A DNA stretch of 8,483 nucleotides from Thiopseudomonas sp. (lineage in GTDB: Bacteria; Pseudomonadota; Gammaproteobacteria; Pseudomonadales; Pseudomonadaceae). Each line of letters opens with the position of its first letter. Positions within the stretch are counted from its first letter, which is position 1. Position numbers and translations under genes: made by a program. Of the stretch, positions 5,256-8,483 are shown piece after piece. Location: the NCBI GenBank assembly GCA_023228985.1, contig JALOAC010000048.1:1-8483 (forward strand), written 5' to 3'. The notes beneath the pieces were generated by a model. The model searched no databases. It was not told the DNA's origin and saw nothing but the letters and a program-made list of their open reading frames with translations.

Positions 5256-5834
5256 GTGAGTAAATTAACAAATTGGATTTCAATGCTGCTGCTGGCGCTG
5301 GCTGTTACAGTGGCCGCTGGCTGTTCTGTTAACCCTCTAGGCATGAGTGATGCTGAGTGGGAGTTGTTGACACCTACACAGCAGCTTGAAGCCCGAATGG
5401 TGCAGGAAGCCCGTGATGAGGCAGCGCGTGTGCGTCGTGCAGAACAAACCGCGCAAGAAGCCGCAGAACAAGCACACATAGAAGAGTTGCGCCGCAATGC
5501 GCCTTTTGGTGATGTGGTGCAGTGTACCCTGACTGATGCTGAGGGTTATTTTGCCAAGGGTAAATGGTATCCAGCGCAGCCGGTTAGTATTGAAATGCAT
5601 CGCAGTGAATTGGATCGCAGTGTGAGTCTGCCGCGGCAAAGTCGTCCGAGCATGACAACTGACTTACACATGAATTTTGATGGATTGACCGTGAAAGTGT
5701 GTCGCTGGTATGACCGTGATTGTGATGTTTTAGTGGGTACGGAGGCGCAGTTTCGTCGCGGTATCTCAAGGCGCATTCATGTCAGTAAAGCAGTTAAAGG
5801 CACGCTGTTTTGCTCCTTTCCTCGGGGTTGGTAG
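5256..5834 (+). CDS. Putative lipoprotein of unknown function
   Basis: The 192-residue product begins MSKLTNWISM followed by a hydrophobic core and the lipobox-like ending TVAAGC, with C23 as the likely lipidated cysteine. The position three residues before it is alanine rather than leucine, so the box is slightly weak. Serine after the cysteine would favour outer-membrane sorting. Residues 30-80 are a charged alanine/glutamate/arginine-rich helix, probably coiled coil (RDEAARVRRAEQTAQEAAEQ). The C-terminal 110 residues contain four cysteines (QCTL, VCRW, DCDV, FCSF) and aromatic or basic strands suggesting a compact disulfide-bonded domain. GTG 5256 is chosen because GAGG (5246-5249) lies six bases upstream, while ATG 5250 abuts it. 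No known family was recognised. It is divergent from arfB. Confidence 0.72.
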   Translation: MSKLTNWISMLLLALAVTVAAGCSVNPLGMSDAEWELLTPTQQLEARMVQEARDEAARVRRAEQTAQEAAEQAHIEELRRNAPFGDVVQCTLTDAEGYFAKGKWYPAQPVSIEMHRSELDRSVSLPRQSRPSMTTDLHMNFDGLTVKVCRWYDRDCDVLVGTEAQFRRGISRRIHVSKAVKGTLFCSFPRGW

Positions 5835-5906
5835 AAGGCTGAGCCTAGCAAGTCGTTACCCACCGTAAAACGAAATTTTGCTCCACCACACATAGAGGTA
5901 ACCACA

Positions 5907-6251
5907 ATGATAGCCGTTATTTTTGAGGTGTTTCCCGCTGAGGGGAAAGTAAAAGAGTATTTAGATATTGCTGCTGAACTAAAGCCGCAATTAGAGAAAA
6001 TTGATGGATTCATTTCTATAGAGCGATTTTATAGTCTTGTGGAAGAAGGAAAAGTGTTGTCGCTGTCATTTTGGCGTGACGAGGAAGCTATTCGTGAATG
6101 GCGAAATCTAGAAATCCATCGTCGCGCACAAGAAAAAGGCCGTGGTGGAGTGTTCAGCAATTACCGTTTAAGAGTGGCAACTGTTAGTCGTGACTATGGA
6201 ATGGAAAGTCGCGAACAGGCGCCGCCAGATAGCGTGGATGTTCATGGTTAG
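5907..6251 (+). CDS. Antibiotic biosynthesis monooxygenase (ABM)-domain protein
   Basis: This 114-residue protein has the ferredoxin-like ABM pattern: strand MIAVIFEVFP, helix KVKEYLDIAAELKPQLEKI, strand GFISIERFYSL, then LSLSFWRDEEAIREWRN and EIHRRAQEKGRG, typical of this family. Such dimeric proteins include quinol or heme-degrading monooxygenases, but many members are uncharacterised. No substrate can be assigned here. AGAGG (5894-5898) eight bases before the ATG supports the start. The C-terminal 15 residues (REQAPPDSVDVHG) extend beyond the fold. It is convergent with the carboxymuconolactone-decarboxylase-family gene, 90 bases away. Confidence 0.85.
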   Translation: MIAVIFEVFPAEGKVKEYLDIAAELKPQLEKIDGFISIERFYSLVEEGKVLSLSFWRDEEAIREWRNLEIHRRAQEKGRGGVFSNYRLRVATVSRDYGMESREQAPPDSVDVHG

Positions 6252-6258
6252 GTTTTGC

Positions 6259-6277
6259 GTGGGCACAAGTTGCCCAC
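6259..6277. repeat. Perfect hairpin between convergent genes
   Basis: GTGGGCA (6259-6265) pairs perfectly with TGCCCAC (6271-6277) around a 5-base loop, in the 90-base gap between the ABM gene and the convergent minus-strand gene. No T-run follows on either strand, so it is a possible factor-assisted or bidirectional termination structure rather than a canonical terminator. Confidence 0.4.
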
Positions 6278-6341
6278 CAACTCGTTTAGCTCTTGTTGGA
6301 GCACATTTTAAGCGTGATGCAGATACAGCCCGCATGCGTAT

Positions 6342-6755
6342 TTATTTAAAAGCTGAGGTGTCGACGGTTACGCCTTGCTCTTTAAATACTTCTTTAGCGA
6401 CGGTTAACGCATTCAGCACGCTAGGGAAACCCGTATAGGGAATCAGGTGCATAATGCAGCCGACGATTTCTTCTGGCGTTAAACCCACCGCCAGCCCCGT
6501 TTTGATGTGCATGCCAATTTGCGGCTTGCCTTGAGCAACCAGTGCGGTGATGGTGGTGAGGACTTTTTGTTTGTTATCTAAGCCGGGGCGTGAATAAATC
6601 TCGCCAAAAGCAAATTCAACGACATACTTGGTTAAATCCGGTGCTATGTCCTGGAAGTCTTCGCCGATATTCATAAAGCCTGTTGGGTTGCTATCGGGTG
6701 AGGCGGTCAGCTCTTGGATTTTGTTGATACCTTTTTGATAAAGCTCGTTGGTCAT
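6342..6755 (-). CDS. Carboxymuconolactone decarboxylase family protein
   Basis: This 137-residue all-helical protein of the CMD/AhpD superfamily shows VVEFAFGEIYSRPGLDNKQKV (45-65), then TTITALVAQGKPQIGMHIKTGLAVGLTPEEIV (67-98) and the family ending MHLIPYTGFPSVLNALTVAKEVF (102-124). It lacks the CxxC pair of AhpD peroxidases and has only C100, so peroxidase activity of that type is unlikely. The length agrees with gamma-carboxymuconolactone decarboxylase or the many uncharacterised relatives, but no aromatic-degradation genes are nearby. The second ATG (6755-6753) is preferred because GGAG lies nine bases upstream, whereas the ATG five codons earlier has no ribosome site. Confidence 0.87.
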   Translation of the reverse strand: MTNELYQKGINKIQELTASPDSNPTGFMNIGEDFQDIAPDLTKYVVEFAFGEIYSRPGLDNKQKVLTTITALVAQGKPQIGMHIKTGLAVGLTPEEIVGCIMHLIPYTGFPSVLNALTVAKEVFKEQGVTVDTSAFK

Positions 6756-6910
6756 TGATACGTACTCCATGGTGGGTTGGCCGTCTTAATAAGCAGCGCT
6801 GTGAAGGCCGCTCCATAAATTCAGAACAGAAGAGTACCTAAAATGGCGCGCTTTTGTTAGCTGCAGCGGCGTTGAACGCGGGCTTCTCGCTTTGCGCTCT
6901 CGGAGGGATT

Positions 6911-7312
6911 ATGGAAAAGCATCAGATAATTATTTTCGATGGCGTGTGTAACTTTTGTAATGGTGCAGTTAATTTCATTATCAAAAGAGATACGCAGGCG
7001 GTGTTTAAATTCGCCCCTATGCAAAGTGAAATAGCCCAGCAGTTGATGGCAAAGCATGGCATTCAAGGGTTGAGCGAAGACAGTTTTATTCTGTTCAAAA
7101 GCGGGCAGTGTTTTGTACGTACTAATGCGGCACTGGAAATAACCCAGCATTTGGGCGGGCTGTGGTTTCTGTTAAAGGTTTTTAAATTCGTGCCGCCGGT
7201 TATCAGAGATTATTTTTATCGACTGCTGGCGCGTAATAGGTATAGGCTATTTGGTCGACAAAACCAATGCATGATTCCAACCCAAGAAGTGCGTGATAGG
7301 TTTTTAATTTAA
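6911..7312 (+). CDS. DCC-type thiol-disulfide oxidoreductase (DUF393)
   Basis: This 133-residue protein begins IIIFDGVCNFCNGAVNFII, with the family-defining DGVCNFC: D10, C13 and C16 form the DxxCxxC motif in a thioredoxin-like fold. It also has the conserved FAPMQSE segment (35-41), and VRTNAALEITQHLGG and PPVIRDYFYRLLARNRYRLFGR near the C-terminus, all typical of the family. These proteins are predicted oxidoreductases, and partners are generally unknown. ATG 6911 follows GGAGGG (6902-6907). A longer frame beginning 19 codons upstream would have no ribosome site, so it is not used. The gene converges on the methyltransferase gene with only four bases between stop codons. Confidence 0.9.
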   Translation: MEKHQIIIFDGVCNFCNGAVNFIIKRDTQAVFKFAPMQSEIAQQLMAKHGIQGLSEDSFILFKSGQCFVRTNAALEITQHLGGLWFLLKVFKFVPPVIRDYFYRLLARNRYRLFGRQNQCMIPTQEVRDRFLI

Positions 7313-7316
7313 AAAA

Positions 7317-8060
7317 CTAACGCTTCACGCACACGAAAATGGCGTTGCCAGAGCTCTTATCCCAAGGAATAATTTTCTCGTAGTCATGCTCAAAGACATG
7401 GACTGCAAAATAAGGCTTTAAGGTGTCTAACAGCTCAGCAAAACTGAAGGCAACCATGGGGTGTTCGTCGTTCCAGATTTGTGTGCCTTGTGAGGTTGTT
7501 TTTTCTATGCACACCCGCAACGACTGTTGTTCACCATAGCCACAGTAATTCCACCCAGAGCTAAAAGTGAATAGGTCGCCGGCTTGTTGAGCCCTGTGTT
7601 TGGCAAACAGCTCATTACTGATTTTGTTTTTATCCACTACGTTAAAACAAAACACACCATCTTTGTTTAATGCACGATGTGCGCTGGCGATACAGTTTTT
7701 TAGCTGTGTAAGGCCAGCGTTGTAATGGATGGAATATAAGAAGCAGGTGATTAAATCTACTGGTTCGGTGACGCTAAACGCACTCATATCTTGCACGGAA
7801 AACTGGGCTTCAGGGCAGCGCGTAGCTGCTATATCCAGCATTGGCTGATTGATATCTAATCCAGCACTTTGATAGCCGAAATCAAGGAAGTGGCGCACAT
7901 GTGGGCCGGTGCCGCAGGCTAAATCAAGGTGTGAGTTGCCACCGTTACCGAAAATCTGCTGCAGTCTGCGGATACAGTGGCTTTGCGCTGGGTAGTCAAT
8001 ACCCGCGCACATCAAATCGTAATAGCTTGAAAGGTCGGTATACAGTGCGTTTGCGGTCAT
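7317..8060 (-). CDS. Class I SAM-dependent methyltransferase
   Basis: This 247-residue protein carries motif I HLDLACGTGPHV (44-55), the acidic ribose-binding residue in GLDINQPML (67-75), FSVQDMSAF and the post-motif segment DLITCFLYSIHY (about 103-116). RALNKDGVFCFNVVD follows as motif III. It resembles the Methyltransf_25/11 group of small-molecule methyltransferases; the substrate cannot be read from the sequence. The ATG at 8060-8058 is preceded by only a weak AGG about eight bases upstream. Its 3' end faces the DCC gene. Confidence 0.85.
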   Translation of the reverse strand: MTANALYTDLSSYYDLMCAGIDYPAQSHCIRRLQQIFGNGGNSHLDLACGTGPHVRHFLDFGYQSAGLDINQPMLDIAATRCPEAQFSVQDMSAFSVTEPVDLITCFLYSIHYNAGLTQLKNCIASAHRALNKDGVFCFNVVDKNKISNELFAKHRAQQAGDLFTFSSGWNYCGYGEQQSLRVCIEKTTSQGTQIWNDEHPMVAFSFAELLDTLKPYFAVHVFEHDYEKIIPWDKSSGNAIFVCVKR

Positions 8061-8261
8061 AGGAGCCTAGCAAATTAGGTGGCAATAATTTGGCGTGGCG
8101 CATACTAAGCTAATCCGTAGATTTTGCGAACTAAAAATTAAAATTTCATTGCGTTGCGGATAAATAACCCAGCTTTGCAGTCTATTATTACGTTGAAGTG
8201 CATTTCTATTTTGATGGATTGCATGTCTGTACAAACAACTAAAAAGAGGCGAGAAAATACT

Positions 8262-8423
8262 ATGATCCGTAAACTAGCTTTAGCAACAGTATTGACTGTT
8301 CTAGCAGTGCCTGCATTTGCCGAAGACTGTGCTGTAACCATCGAAGGCACAGATTTAATGACCAAAATGCGCGACAAGCCCCGTACTTTTAGTGCGGGGA
8401 AGGATAGCGCTGGAAGGCTGTAG
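8262..8423 (+). pseudogene. Azurin, 5' fragment joined to unrelated sequence
   Basis: ATG 8262 (GAGG 8246-8249 upstream, spacing 12) begins a signal peptide MIRKLALATVLTVLAVPAFA and the mature start EDCAVTIEGTDLMT. This clearly matches azurin, the periplasmic type I copper electron-transfer protein; C23 is the first disulfide cysteine. Identity stops after about residue 34. The frame then reads KMRDKPRTFSAGKDSAGRL and ends at TAG 8421-8423. All copper ligands (two His, Cys, Met of the normal 148-residue precursor) are missing. No frame of the remaining 60 bases resumes azurin sequence. The gene is therefore broken by insertion or rearrangement in this sequence, or the sequence is a misjoin. 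The window end prevents seeing whether the rest lies further on. Confidence 0.7.
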
Positions 8424-8429
8424 CCTTCC
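8379..8429. repeat. Two strong hairpins at the azurin breakpoint, IS200/IS605 end-like
   Basis: CCCCGTACT (8379-8387) and AGTGCGGGG (8391-8399) form a 9-base stem with one T-G pair and a TTT loop. GGAAGGC (8412-8418) and GCCTTCC (8423-8429) form a second perfect stem. An AAGCCCCG...TTTTAG...CGGGGA hairpin is the shape seen at right ends of IS200/IS605-type elements, next to TnpB genes. No tnpA or tnpB coding sequence is seen in the window, so at most this would be a solo end or a remnant. A tandem transcription hairpin is the alternative. Confidence 0.3.
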
Positions 8430-8483
8430 TTAATGGGGTCGGGTTTGCTGCTCTATGTATTGGCGTATCACTGAAATAGGCGC

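Noticed and set aside
5237..5776. Several minus-strand open frames opposite the lipoprotein gene
   Set aside because: Low-complexity cysteine/serine/arginine-rich translations opposite a coherent plus-strand protein; they are shadows.
6259..6277. Canonical intrinsic terminator
   Set aside because: The stem is perfect but no T-run follows on either strand.
8213..8226. FNR/Anr site upstream of azurin
   Set aside because: Only one half-site TTGAT is present; the second half does not match ATCAA.

Overview
The window looks like an ordinary chromosomal stretch of a gammaproteobacterium of moderate GC content (roughly 45-50% by eye). Gene content (YehS/DUF1456, a YqjD/YqjE/YqjK-like membrane operon, OsmC, ArfB, an azurin start, a SIMPL-domain protein) and a decayed integron-type cassette at the left edge suggest an environmental, possibly marine, member of the group, for example the Cellvibrionales. 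That placement is inference from family resemblance only.

Left edge (1-915): a probable integron attC site (about 45-120) is followed by a Phd/YefM-RelE/ParE toxin-antitoxin cassette with its own promoter and an unusually neat double operator. Both genes look broken. The antitoxin has an in-frame amber stop, and the toxin loses its C-terminal third at a junction made of two back-to-back hairpins and an attC-like GTTAGC core. About 250 bases of apparently non-coding sequence follow.

Middle left (916-2520): a membrane-anchored SIMPL-domain protein and a YehS-type DUF1456 protein are separated by 339 bases rich in inverted repeats, which could be a small MITE-like element. A clear intrinsic terminator closes the DUF1456 gene.

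Centre (2650-4059): a probable operon on the plus strand encodes a DUF883 (ElaB/YqjD) tail-anchored protein, a YqjE-like two-helix membrane protein, a small YqjK-position membrane protein and, 24 bases later, a pterin-4a-carbinolamine dehydratase. Facing it on the minus strand are osmC (peroxide reductase) and arfB (ribosome rescue).

Right (5256-8483): a probable lipoprotein of unknown function, an ABM-domain protein, a carboxymuconolactone-decarboxylase-family protein, a DCC-type thiol oxidoreductase and a class I SAM methyltransferase. The last gene is only the first third of a periplasmic azurin; it breaks into unrelated sequence with two strong hairpins, one resembling an IS200/IS605-type right-end hairpin.

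No complete new defence or mobile system is visible. The most informative parts are the decayed integron cassette, the inverted-repeat cluster at 1646-1880 and the broken azurin. No tRNA, rRNA or CRISPR array was seen.
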